The notes under the pieces were generated by a model, which ran no database searches, had not been told where the DNA came from, and saw nothing but the letters and a program-made list of their open reading frames with translations. Shown piece after piece: positions 1-6,696 of a DNA stretch of 14,738 nucleotides. Position 1 is the first letter of the stretch, and every line of letters begins with the position of its first letter. A program made the translations under genes and the position numbers. Origin of the DNA: Limnoglobus sp. (lineage in GTDB: Bacteria; Planctomycetota; Planctomycetia; Gemmatales; Gemmataceae); NCBI GenBank assembly GCA_025353985.1, contig JANXNT010000677.1, forward strand, positions 1 through 14,738, given 5' to 3'.

Positions 1-139
1 AACCGTTCACGGGGTCAAATGACGATTTTTAAGGACTTTTTGCGTATCTGTTGCTGAAAATCGGTCCAAAACCGACCTTTTAAGGCAATCTCAGTCAAAA
101 ACAGCCTTGGATTTCAAGCGTTTTACCCCGTGAACGGTT
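1..139. repeat. MITE-like element with 15-bp perfect terminal inverted repeats
   Basis: Bases 1-15 (AACCGTTCACGGGGT) are the exact reverse complement of bases 125-139. The 109-bp interior is AT-rich, has a small internal hairpin (TCGGT/ACCGA near 60-75) and no coding capacity of its own. Short length, perfect inverted ends and lack of a transposase suggest a non-autonomous miniature inverted-repeat element or a solo IS end. The right arm lies inside the 3' end of the neighbouring minus-strand NTPase ORF and encodes its last residues. Because the window starts exactly on the left arm, the true left edge and any target-site duplication cannot be seen. An alternative is a long transcription-terminator-like inverted repeat, but the 109-nt spacing makes that unlikely. 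Confidence 0.5.
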
Positions 140-1006
140 ACTGCAATCCTTCCACGGCTTTTGAAATCGAACCTCAAAGGCAGTGCGAGCATATTCCGCG
201 ACGGCACGCCAAAGCAGTGGACGACGATCTCCGCCCGCTGTATCCAAAAGGCGAGCAAAATCTGCTTTTACGGGTATTTCCAATTCCGTCTCAAGATAAT
301 CCGCGATTGCTTCGTTTGTTGGTAGTGAGACAAAGAAGGGCGCGATCCCACGAAGTTCGGGAACTTCACTCCTCGATATCACTATCGCTTTAAATCCATC
401 ATGTCGCTCACGTGCTTTCTGAAGCACTCCGGAAAGGACTGTATCAGTTTTTGGGTAAGAAGGGTTGGATGGATCGTGATGAAATTCGCATCCATCAACG
501 AGCAGCCATTGCTCACGTTTACGGAGTACTTCTACTGCCGTAGCGCCCCGTTCAAACGGTTCTGGGTATTTGTTTAGCTCTTCGCCAGCCTCGCGAAGGA
601 TAGCATCAACGCATTCGGAAGAAGTGAATGGCAACCCAGTTGCGTGGTAACTCGATACTCCGCCAGGCGTTCGGAAGCAATCTCGCAACTCTTTGTCGGC
701 TAGTTGCAATTTGAGGAGTGTATCTTCGTACCCTGGCCATACTACGATTTCGGGAAGTTTCTCTCCTCGCTGCTTAATTGCACGCAGGTGATTGATCAAC
801 GACTCCCGGACGATCGTTGATTTGCCAACGCCACCGCTGCTGAAATCCGGTTGGCTGTTGGGCTGACCGCCGCTTGCAACTTCAGTTTCAAAATGAGTTA
901 TTTGCTGCTGTTCGATGTGGTTTTGGCACTTTGTTGCATTGCCACCATCATCGATTACGCAATGTGGACGCACGACCGCCTCCATCAGGCTGAGAGCGGA
1001 GTTCAT
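95..1006 (-). CDS. STAND/NB-ARC-like P-loop NTPase, C-terminally truncated
   Basis: A 303-residue ORF with the sequence marks of a signal-transduction NTPase. It has a Walker A GGVGKST at residues 58-64, a hydrophobic strand with acidic end QWLLVDG at 166-172 (Walker B), and AIVISRSEVPEL around 207-218, matching the strand-plus-Ser/Thr-Arg sensor of STAND ATPases. GGDRRPLLWRA at 258-268 resembles their 'GLPLAL' motif. STAND proteins couple an effector to ligand-sensing C-terminal repeats; here everything after the NTPase core is missing. Residues 290-303 are encoded by the inverted-repeat element at 1-139, so that insertion plausibly cut the gene. The first Walker A glycine is Ser, and residues 1-50 lack the usual strand before the P-loop, so the 5' end may also be rearranged. 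The ATG start has no clear ribosome-binding site. It could be a dead fragment of an anti-phage NTPase. Confidence 0.6.
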   Translation of the reverse strand: MNSALSLMEAVVRPHCVIDDGGNATKCQNHIEQQQITHFETEVASGGQPNSQPDFSSGGVGKSTIVRESLINHLRAIKQRGEKLPEIVVWPGYEDTLLKLQLADKELRDCFRTPGGVSSYHATGLPFTSSECVDAILREAGEELNKYPEPFERGATAVEVLRKREQWLLVDGCEFHHDPSNPSYPKTDTVLSGVLQKARERHDGFKAIVISRSEVPELRGIAPFFVSLPTNEAIADYLETELEIPVKADFARLLDTAGGDRRPLLWRAVAEYARTAFEVRFQKPWKDCSNRSRGKTLEIQGCF

Positions 1007-1133
1007 TTTCTACTGATAACGTAGTCAAAAAGTGTGGGCCAGAGAATGGCGAGAACGCTTTTCTGCTGAATGATACGGCCTGATCTCGCGCTACAGCCTG
1101 ACTTTTTATTGACTCTTGAACAACTTTGAGAAA

Positions 1134-1484
1134 TTAGATCGGCACATCGTGGGAAGCGCCTTCGCTCGCACTACGGCGGCGTTTGTCGTAGATCTGCGTG
1201 GTAGTGATGTGCCGATGGCCGAGCAGATCCTGAACCTTTGTGATGTCCGTGCCGGAATCGAGGAGTACCGTAGCGGCTGTCGCTCGAAGCGAATGCGGTG
1301 TGTAAACGCACCTCCGCGTTTTGGTGCCATCGGGCCGTTCCACCTCCCGCATTGCTCCGGGTAACTCAGCCAGATATCGCATGAGCAAGCGATACATCGA
1401 GAGCGTCGTGAACCCGTGATCGCCGAGTTGCTGGCTTCGCGAATTCTTCTGAATGCGGAAAAGCGGGCCGCTCGTGAGTTCTGT
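1134..1484 (-). pseudogene. Tyrosine recombinase/integrase, C-terminal catalytic remnant
   Basis: The frame is open from an in-frame TAA at 1485-1487 to the stop at 1134-1136. It encodes the C-terminal catalytic part of a phage-type integrase: SGPLFR, then TPHSLRATAAT (HxxR box), LLGHRHITTTQIYDKR (GH box and nucleophilic Tyr). The family normally has about 300-350 residues; only about 117 remain. The N-terminal SAM-like core-binding domain and the first catalytic Arg are absent. The first ATG in frame is at 1395-1397, inside the domain, so no natural start survives. The homologous frame ends about 20 bp from the palindrome at 1504-1547, which marks the break. The family assignment is firm; the remnant is probably not functional. 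Confidence 0.75.
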
Positions 1485-1503
1485 TTACCGCGTAAGTCCT
1501 CAA

Positions 1504-1547
1504 CTGTCACGAGGATAGATAAAATTTGTTATCTTTCCTCGTGACAG
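1504..1547. other. 44-bp palindrome with dif-like core (candidate recombination site)
   Basis: Bases 1504-1522 pair with 1529-1547: 19-bp arms with a single mismatch (1516/1535) around a 6-bp centre, AATTTG. The core reads ATAA-N6-TTAT, the arrangement of Xer recombinase dif sites (two inverted 11-bp arms around a 6-bp crossover region). It sits directly between two recombinase-like remnants that point away from it. This layout suggests a site for a tyrosine recombinase, either chromosomal Xer or the lost integrase. A terminator is less likely because no T-run follows either arm. A regulator operator is the main alternative. Confidence 0.45.
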
Positions 1548-1575
1548 GGGGTGGAAAGTGCGGTAAATCTCGGTT

Positions 1576-1734
1576 GTGGCTCACGATTCCGTTCTCGTTT
1601 CAACCGATGTTCCGCTCCCTCCGATCCTGTACGGGCAATCAACGCCGCTGGTTGCGGGGCAAGTTCGGAAGTTCGTCTTCTCGGTCGCGGCGATTTACGA
1701 ATCCTGGCTCGGTAGAAGGACAACAAGAGTTTGA
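1576..1734 (+). pseudogene. Possible N-terminal remnant of a tyrosine recombinase
   Basis: In frame from a GTG at 1576 there is a 52-residue peptide ending at TGA 1732-1734. Its second half, VAAIYESWLGRRTTRV, resembles the start of the core-binding domain of planctomycete integrases (pattern 'Y-x-x-W-L-x-R-R-T'). It stops where the rest of that domain should begin. It lies on the opposite strand to the C-terminal integrase remnant, with the palindrome at 1504-1547 between them. Codon use is protein-like in this frame only. The resemblance is recalled by eye and is short, so it could instead be an unrelated small ORF or noncoding. Confidence 0.3.
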
Positions 1735-1767
1735 CGAGAATGCAACCGGGAGTTATCAACCAGGGCT

Positions 1768-2307
1768 GTGGATGATCAGCAAATTTCCGGTAATACGTTT
1801 GGCCTATTCATTGCGTACATACTTCCCGGATTGACAGCCATTTACGGACTGCCGTTGGCGGTGACATCCACTTCGGGTTGGACAACGATTCTCGCTGTGT
1901 CGAGTCCAAGTGCGATCGATTTTATCATCATCGTTTTTCAGGCCACCACCGTCGGTCTGATTATCAGCTCAGTGAGGTGGTTGTCTCTTGACACTTTGCA
2001 TCACCGCACGGGACTACGTCCACCTGCCTGGAACTTTGCAATACTCGACCACTCGGTTGCCATCTTGGAACTGCTGATCCAAATTCATTACCGCTATTAC
2101 AAGTTTTACGCCAACATGGTCGTTGCCTTACTCTGGTCCTTCGCGATGGGAGGATGGTCGCTCGGCTGGAAACACAACGTGTGCTACTTGCTCTTGATAG
2201 GATTGTTTTTCGTGGCCTCGCGTGACGCACTTCGTAAGTATTACGCACGAACGACATCGCTCTTTCACCCTAATCCGACCCACGAAGTGAAGCCCGCGTT
2301 GGCATGA
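1768..2307 (+). CDS. Hypothetical multi-pass membrane protein (about four TM helices)
   Basis: A 179-residue ORF starting at GTG (1768); no other start exists in frame because a TGA lies at 1732-1734. Hydrophobic segments are visible at about residues 9-31, 50-70, 113-133 and 137-152, followed by a basic RKYYAR and a hydrophilic tail, so it is an inner-membrane protein with both ends probably cytoplasmic. No catalytic motif or known family was recognised. The last 38 bases overlap the 3' end of the regulator gene on the opposite strand. In a defence island it could be a membrane effector, but nothing in the sequence proves this. Confidence 0.65.
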   Translation: MDDQQISGNTFGLFIAYILPGLTAIYGLPLAVTSTSGWTTILAVSSPSAIDFIIIVFQATTVGLIISSVRWLSLDTLHHRTGLRPPAWNFAILDHSVAILELLIQIHYRYYKFYANMVVALLWSFAMGGWSLGWKHNVCYLLLIGLFFVASRDALRKYYARTTSLFHPNPTHEVKPALA

Positions 2308-2503
2308 GTGCTGCCATATCGACATCGAGAGCATTGGCGATCTGCCGAATGTTCACCAACGAAATGTTCCTTTTGCCGCGTTCGACACTGCTGATGTACG
2401 TGCGGTGGAGACCGGCCAACTCGGCAAGTTTCTCTTGCGAGATCCCTATGCGTTCGCGGATGGCGCGAAGTTGTTCGCCGAATTTGACTTGAACATTGGC
2501 CAA
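2270..2503 (-). CDS. XRE-family HTH regulator, restriction-modification controller (C protein)-like
   Basis: A 77-residue protein that is almost entirely one HTH domain: FGEQLRAIRERIGISQEKL, then GLHRTYISSVERGKRNISL, then NIRQIANALDV. The 'HRTYIS-x-x-ERGKRN-x-SL-x-N' recognition region is the hallmark of small controller proteins of type II restriction-modification systems, which are about 80 residues and bind palindromic C-boxes as dimers. The start is TTG at 2501-2503; a stop two codons upstream rules out a longer form. No methyltransferase is visible nearby, so its usual partner is missing. A 31-bp palindrome 75 bp upstream is a candidate operator. It is convergent with the membrane protein and their 3' ends overlap by 38 bp. 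Confidence 0.8.
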   Translation of the reverse strand: MANVQVKFGEQLRAIRERIGISQEKLAELAGLHRTYISSVERGKRNISLVNIRQIANALDVDMAALMPTRASLRGSD

Positions 2504-2541
2504 GAGTCACGCTCGCCGAAAGTCATATCGTGGAAATTCCG

Positions 2542-2570
2542 TTGATTGACTGTCGTGCGATGCATACGAT
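2542..2570 (+). promoter_or_regulatory. Candidate sigma70-type promoter for the small basic protein gene
   Basis: TTGATT (2542-2547) and TACGAT (2565-2570) are separated by 17 bp and match the -35/-10 consensus at four of six positions each. The predicted transcription start (about 2577) falls immediately before the 31-bp palindrome and about 55 bp before the ATG at 2632. Matches of this quality arise by chance, so the position relative to the palindrome and gene is the main support. Confidence 0.3.
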
Positions 2571-2577
2571 AGGTCTA

Positions 2578-2608
2578 CACTCTTTACGTCACTGTGATCT
2601 AAAGAGTG
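2578..2608. promoter_or_regulatory. 31-bp palindromic operator candidate
   Basis: The dyad is centred on base 2593. Outer arms CACTCTTTA (2578-2586) and TAAAGAGTG (2600-2608) match perfectly, and inner half-sites TCAC (2589-2592) and GTGA (2594-2597) share the same centre. That gives 13 of 15 paired positions. It lies between the XRE regulator (start 2503, minus) and the small gene (start 2632, plus), directly after a candidate promoter. Two nested symmetric half-sites fit binding of a dimeric HTH protein, most simply the neighbouring controller-like regulator. Confidence 0.5.
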
Positions 2609-2631
2609 CAAACGATTTTTGGGAGTTAGGT

Positions 2632-2781
2632 ATGACCAACGGCGGCGGAACCGGGCATCATGAGCAAGCCCCGAAGAAAACTGCGAAGAAAGCCAAAGGC
2701 TCATCGAAGTCGAAGAAATGGACGCCGGAGAAGCTAAAGCCAGTTGCGAAAGCCGGTGCGTCTTCGCGGAGAGCAACGTAA
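2632..2781 (+). CDS. Small lysine-rich basic protein
   Basis: The ATG at 2632 is preceded by GGGAG (2621-2625) at a 6-nt spacing, a good ribosome-binding site, so I prefer it over the in-frame ATG at 2530, which would run through the palindrome. The 49-residue product is highly basic, with a central tract of KK/AKK units (KKTAKKAKGSSKSKK) followed by WTPEKLKPVAKAG, like short disordered nucleic-acid-binding tails. No family was recognised. Position behind a promoter and operator-like palindrome and opposite the XRE gene suggests it is controlled by that regulator. Confidence 0.5.
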   Translation: MTNGGGTGHHEQAPKKTAKKAKGSSKSKKWTPEKLKPVAKAGASSRRAT

Positions 2782-2839
2782 AAGTGTCGAGACTTTTCAG
2801 CACGATTTGGGTCGTTGGCTGTCTGCCTCCGCCAACGAC
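2780..2839 (+). terminator. Tandem stem-loops after the small basic gene
   Basis: AAAAGT (2780-2785) pairs with ACTTTT (2792-2797), giving a short hairpin that overlaps the stop codon and ends in four Ts. A second, perfect 9-bp stem follows: GTCGTTGGC (2811-2819) with GCCAACGAC (2831-2839), 11-nt loop, no T-run. The first looks like a weak intrinsic terminator. From 2840 to 3120 I see no convincing gene or element. Confidence 0.35.
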
Positions 2840-3120
2840 TCAAGTCATCAGTGCCGAGTGCATTATTCCCGATCTCAGTTCTCGGATAAACGCTTCTCTA
2901 TCGCACATTTTCGCAGGTCGTAGTATCGTGCGTTGGAATATGGAGCACGATTCGCAATTCCTCACTTCTCTGGCTTTGACATTGGAATCGAATCCAACGG
3001 CTGAAAAAAATCACTCCGTCATGGCGAGTGTGGAACATAGTCAACCAAGTTCCTGACCAAACCGAGAACTGCGTTTACTCCGCGTGACTGCGACTCTGGT
3101 GTAGAATACTTTTAGGTCGC

Positions 3121-3879
3121 ATGACGATCTATGGTTATGGCATGCGATGGAGTTCCCCAATTAAATCAATTCCGCCCGGCGGCCCAAGCACTATCAACGG
3201 TATTCATTACCAACTGCTTTGGTCTCTCGTGATCCTCGGTGAGTATCATGTTACCTCTTGCCAATCGCCCGATGAGCGTATCGAGAGCCTCACGCTAGTT
3301 CTTGAGCCGTCTAACGGTGGCGATCAACAGACGATCTCAGGATCGGACCGAATTGTCACACAACTCAAAGCTCGCAGTGGCGAGGGTGCGTGGTCACTCC
3401 AGGACATCATCCGCAAAGTTTTGCCAGACCTTTACCTTGCAGTGGATCTTTCACAGCCAACGACGATTTACCAGTTTGTGACCGAAGGTCACCGCGGAAA
3501 GTGGGCGAAGGTCGAAGATTTTTTCCGAACGCTTTCACCACTTCCATCAGATGCGAACCCAATCAATGTCCTGAATGATTCGCTAGATTTATCGTTCGGT
3601 CGCTCGGGTAAAAAGTCAAAAACAAAGTCACCTGAGTTCTGGGAAGCGAACACATACACACAGCGATCGTTGTTTCAGAAAATCGTAGACACGATTCGTT
3701 CAATAAAACCTAAACCCGAAACGTATGAAATTTCGGATGGCAGCCTCAGCATGAGTATGAATTGTACGAACGATCGTGGGAGATGCTCGAACGCGAGGTA
3801 CACTCATTCGCCATGGATGCATTGCGAGACTTGGCCAACACTGTTTTCCGTCATGGGAGCGAATACCCATGGAGCGTAA
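3121..3879 (+). pseudogene. PD-(D/E)xK nuclease segment (Cap4/DUF4297-like) of a broken defence gene
   Basis: The first of three segments of one broken gene. It starts at ATG 3121 with a weak AGG upstream. Residues 20-45 contain GINGIHYQ-type sequence (actual: INGIHYQLLWSL), then LTLVLEPSNGGDQQ (Glu62, Asp68) and IVTQLKAR (Gln81-x-Lys83). This is the E...D...QxK layout of the dsDNA endonuclease domain found in Cap4 and at the N-terminus of several STAND defence proteins. It would cut DNA when the sensor part is triggered. Protein-like sequence runs to about residue 205 (ISDGS, about 3740); the remaining tail to the TGA at 3879 is out-of-frame reading of the next segment. No NTPase follows, although the family usually has one. 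The assignment is by motif, not by search. Confidence 0.6.
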
Positions 3880-4202
3880 CGAGTCTTCGTGCTGCAAACA
3901 TCGATCAAAACACGGCTGATAAACTTGTATCCGCGAGCTGGCTACGAGTGACCTCACCCGGTCGATATGAGATCTGGCACGACCGCCTTCTGAACTGGGC
4001 GATCGCGGAGGCCGCAGCAGAGAATCTTCGACATCCGTCAACGGACAACGAGGCGTGTTGTGCGGCTGTTGCCGCACTCTTCCGCGAACCGCGTGCCAAG
4101 TGTGGCCGAATGCTTTCCTACGTCCCGATGGACGTTTTGTGGCTTCTCTCAAAACTCAAAACCAAACAGTCCCGATACGGGTCAATTTTCTCGTCTGATT
4201 GA
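3729..4202 (+). pseudogene. Winged-helix-like middle segment of the broken nuclease gene
   Basis: The frame changes by -1 relative to the nuclease segment. From the stop at 3726-3728 it is open to the TGA at 4200-4202. There is no proper start (the first candidate is TTG 3762), so it is not an independent gene. It encodes a helical region with LVSASWLRV, then SPGRYEIWHDRLLNWAIAEAA, the 'Y-x-I-x-H-D-x-L-x-x-W' pattern that closes the winged helix after the NTPase in STAND proteins. This is why I infer that an NTPase once preceded it. Homology appears to leave this frame near 4165, where LLSKLKTK gives way to nonsense. The frameshift may be real decay or a sequencing indel. Confidence 0.55.
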
Positions 4203-5832
4203 GCAATGCGAATCGGTTCTCGAATGGCGAGCGAGCGAAATCCTTCACGCAGAGTTACTTCCAACGCTCGGCGCTCGGGCTGTGCCGTTTCTGCTCGAAA
4301 GACTGCGCGCTTGCGCAAAAACCAATTCTGATTCCGTTTACGCAATCCAGAAACTCATTGATGGCCTGGTCGCAACAAATTGCCAAAGTCTTGCAAAACA
4401 CGGAATGGAATTACTTGCCGACGCGGCAGCGAAGATTAATCGTGTGGGAGTACTTCTTTTAGCACGATGTCCAAATCCAAGTGCCTTGGATCGGCTCTGG
4501 TGGATTCACTGCGATGGTGTTCAAAACCCGACCGCTTACTTGTGGGAACACGAAAGCGACTGGTCGTTACACAAACACACGTTTGATGCCCTGGTGGCCA
4601 ACGCAAAGCTCGATTCGTTATGGTTAGAACGAGCAATCCGAGACGCCGAACCGAGTGAGCCAGTCCACGACCTCGCCTATCTTGTTGCGCAAGCGAATAA
4701 TATCGAGCTTTGGCATCGGACGAAGCAAACGATTATGTCAAAGGTCGATGATAAGCATGAACGGAGTATCGCGACTTGTATTCAGGTCTATCGGGATACA
4801 TCGGAGACAGAATGGCTACTTTCGCGTGTATCGAGTCGAGTCGATTTGGTCGGTCCAGTAGCCCTTCGAGCCCTTGCGATATTCGACCCACTGAGAGCAC
4901 TGGCATCGCTCGATTCTCTGCCAGAGTTTGAATTGTACACGACGAGAAAGTGGTGTTTCGGCGAACTTTACTCGCGTCTTCCAGAACCTGTGATGGCGCA
5001 TTTTGCAAAAAGACTTCGCGAGCATCAGAAGCCGATGCATTACGTGGATGTACTTCAAGGCCGAGAGGATATCATTGACCCAGCTTCATTCGACTTCCTC
5101 CTCGATCACGTCAGTGCATCACTTGAAACTGCGCGCCGTGTGGCAACTCTGCGAATTCCTACTCGCCATCGAGGATTCGAATTTGCGAATGCGGTATGCC
5201 GGCCGTGTCTTCTCGATCGGCTCAGGCAACGCCGTGGTACTCCGTTAGAAACGCACTTGACGGATTGGCTCATATCCCTCGGGCCGCAGATGGGAGCTTG
5301 CCTCGAATACGAAAAACATGAAGGACTCAAAACACTCGCGAAGATCGGCGGCGATGGGTTCAATCAAGTTTTGGATAACTGGCTCGAACATGGCGACTGG
5401 TACGCACGATTTCACGCAGTGCGACTCGCTCAACGGCGCATCACTTCGGCCACAATTAAAATCTTGACCGGGCTCAGTGAGCAGGATTCTGATTCTGAGA
5501 GCGATGCATCCCAGACTGGAACGGTGTCGGGTTATGCGGCCGCCGCTTTGGCGACCCATGGCTGTTGGCCGCCAGTAATTCAGTATTACCTTCGGGTCGG
5601 AATGAAGTCGCTAACGATTGTCGATGAATGTGCAGCCGAGCACATCTTGCCACTTGACGATCATATTCTGACGCCTGTCCTCAACCAATTTCATTCGGAT
5701 GATTCCGCGACCGCAGGAGCTTTGCTTTCTGTGGGGCTTTCGGGCAGACGGGATATAAGGACCAGTGCGGTCCTGAAGGATAGCGAAAGTTGGCGGCCGA
5801 ACCAGCCGTTGCAGCGGACCCGGCCCGCATGA
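4165..5832 (+). pseudogene. Alpha-helical (HEAT/TPR-like) sensor segment of the broken nuclease gene
   Basis: After a second, opposite frame change the original frame resumes at about 4165 and is open to TGA 5830-5832; the open frame actually extends back to about 4060, but that part overlaps the middle segment. About 550 residues are almost wholly helical, with repeats such as LLPTLGARAVPFLLERL, DWYARFHAVRLAQRRI and WLLSRVSSRVDLVGPVALRAL, like the C-terminal ligand-sensing arrays of Avs/STAND defence proteins. The last residues, PNQPLQRTRPA, come from repeat copy A, not from the protein family, so the native C-terminus was replaced. Summed over the three segments the product would have about 900 residues. 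Confidence 0.55.
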
Positions 5833-5900
5833 TCGTTGTTGCGACTGCCAGCGCACTGGTGCGAGCCGGGCCTCTGAACTTTCTCGTTCGGCCGCGGAGG
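5796..5900 (+). repeat. Interspersed hairpin repeat, copy A ('LQRTRPA' type)
   Basis: It starts GCCGAACCA and ends GCCGCGGAGG, aligning with copy B (8533-8637) over about 105 bp. A stem forms between 5819-5829 and 5860-5870 (10 of 11 pairs). Its first bases are read as QPLQRTRPA at the end of the nuclease pseudogene, a peptide that recurs at the end of many unrelated planctomycete ORFs. It sits at the change from the AT-richer island to GC-rich DNA. Confidence 0.6.
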
Positions 5901-5993
5901 ACGCGGGGTCATGGAACTGGGCTCGTGCTGACCTGCGAATCACCTTTCAAAACGCGGGGGCCTGAGGTTCACCGCGCGAGGAGAAAAACCGCC

Positions 5994-6416
5994 GTGAGAA
6001 CTTTACTCGCCGGGCTCTGCCTGCTGTACCTCACGATGTCCGCAACCGGCCAGGATGTGAGTGGCCGCGTCGGGGAGCCCAAGGGTTTGATCCCGGTCGA
6101 GGACGGGGTCGTCATGCGCGACGGCATCATCTACCCCAATAAGGAGGCGGCAGATGCCGCGGACAAGAAGATCCGCGACAGCCAGCCCCAGGCGAGCCCT
6201 GGGGCCGATGCGAGGTGGGCGGGCCTGAAGGCGGCCGGGGCGGCCCTGCGGGACGAGGAGGACAGGAAGTTCGAGGCGCGGCTGTGGGGCCTCGGGATCG
6301 TCGGCGCGCTGATCGTGGCCCGTGTGTTTTGGGGGTTGGTAGGCCGACGGACGGGCCTCGCCGAACCATCTGCTGCAACCGACCCGGTCCGCGATATCGG
6401 TTCCACGGACTCGTAG
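5994..6416 (+). CDS. Small exported protein with C-terminal membrane anchor
   Basis: I choose the GTG at 5994 because GAGGAG (5977-5982) lies 11 nt upstream and the product then begins with a clean signal peptide (residues 1-20, hydrophobic LLAGLCLLYLTMSATG). The open frame further upstream reads through repeat copy A and is unlikely to be translated. The 140-residue product has a polar middle (RDGIIYPNKEAADAADKKI), a helical charged stretch (RDEEDRKFEARL) and a single TM helix at about 98-116. No family was recognised. It is the first gene of a same-strand cluster ending in a serine protease, so it may be an accessory envelope protein of that protease. Confidence 0.6.
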   Translation: MRTLLAGLCLLYLTMSATGQDVSGRVGEPKGLIPVEDGVVMRDGIIYPNKEAADAADKKIRDSQPQASPGADARWAGLKAAGAALRDEEDRKFEARLWGLGIVGALIVARVFWGLVGRRTGLAEPSAATDPVRDIGSTDS

Positions 6417-6495
6417 CTCAGCGGCGCGGGCCGGGGGCTGTTGAGCGGGGTTGTTCATCGGTGGAGGCGGTCCGCGAACCACAAGGAGTATTCCG

Positions 6496-6696
6496 ATGTA
6501 TAAGTGGTGGCCGTCACCGATCCTGTTCGTCGCTGCCGCGGTCTTGTTTATCAAGGGTTGCACCATGCAAGACAACGGGAAGAAGTACCTTGCCGAGCAT
6601 CCTCACGATGGCGGTGTGATGGGGATTCGATTCGATTCGATGCTCCGGGTTCCGAGCGATGGAAAGCCAAAAGTGAAATCGACACGGGTGGCGTGA
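6496..6696 (+). CDS. Tiny membrane or lipoprotein-like protein
   Basis: The ATG at 6496 has a strong AAGGAG (6483-6488) 7 nt upstream. The 66-residue product has an N-terminal hydrophobic helix (WPSPILFVAAAVLFI) ending in KGC, which could be a poor lipobox at Cys22 or an uncleaved anchor, then a polar tail. Its TGA shares an A with the ATG of the next gene, so the two are probably translationally coupled. No known family; the strong ribosome-binding site is the best evidence that it is real. Confidence 0.6.
   Translation: MYKWWPSPILFVAAAVLFIKGCTMQDNGKKYLAEHPHDGGVMGIRFDSMLRVPSDGKPKVKSTRVA

Noticed and set aside
1106..1510. 134-codon minus-strand ORF across the integrase remnant
   Set aside because: It reads the integrase C-terminus out of frame; the catalytic motifs are in the 1134-1484 frame.
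1526..1834. Plus-strand ORF that begins with a Walker A-like GGGKCGKS
   Set aside because: No other NTPase motif follows, the sequence is Ser/Arg-rich, and the neighbouring frame is more protein-like. The match is probably chance.
2718..3056. 112-codon plus-strand ORF after the small basic gene
   Set aside because: It starts inside the small gene in another frame, has no ribosome-binding site and passes through a hairpin.
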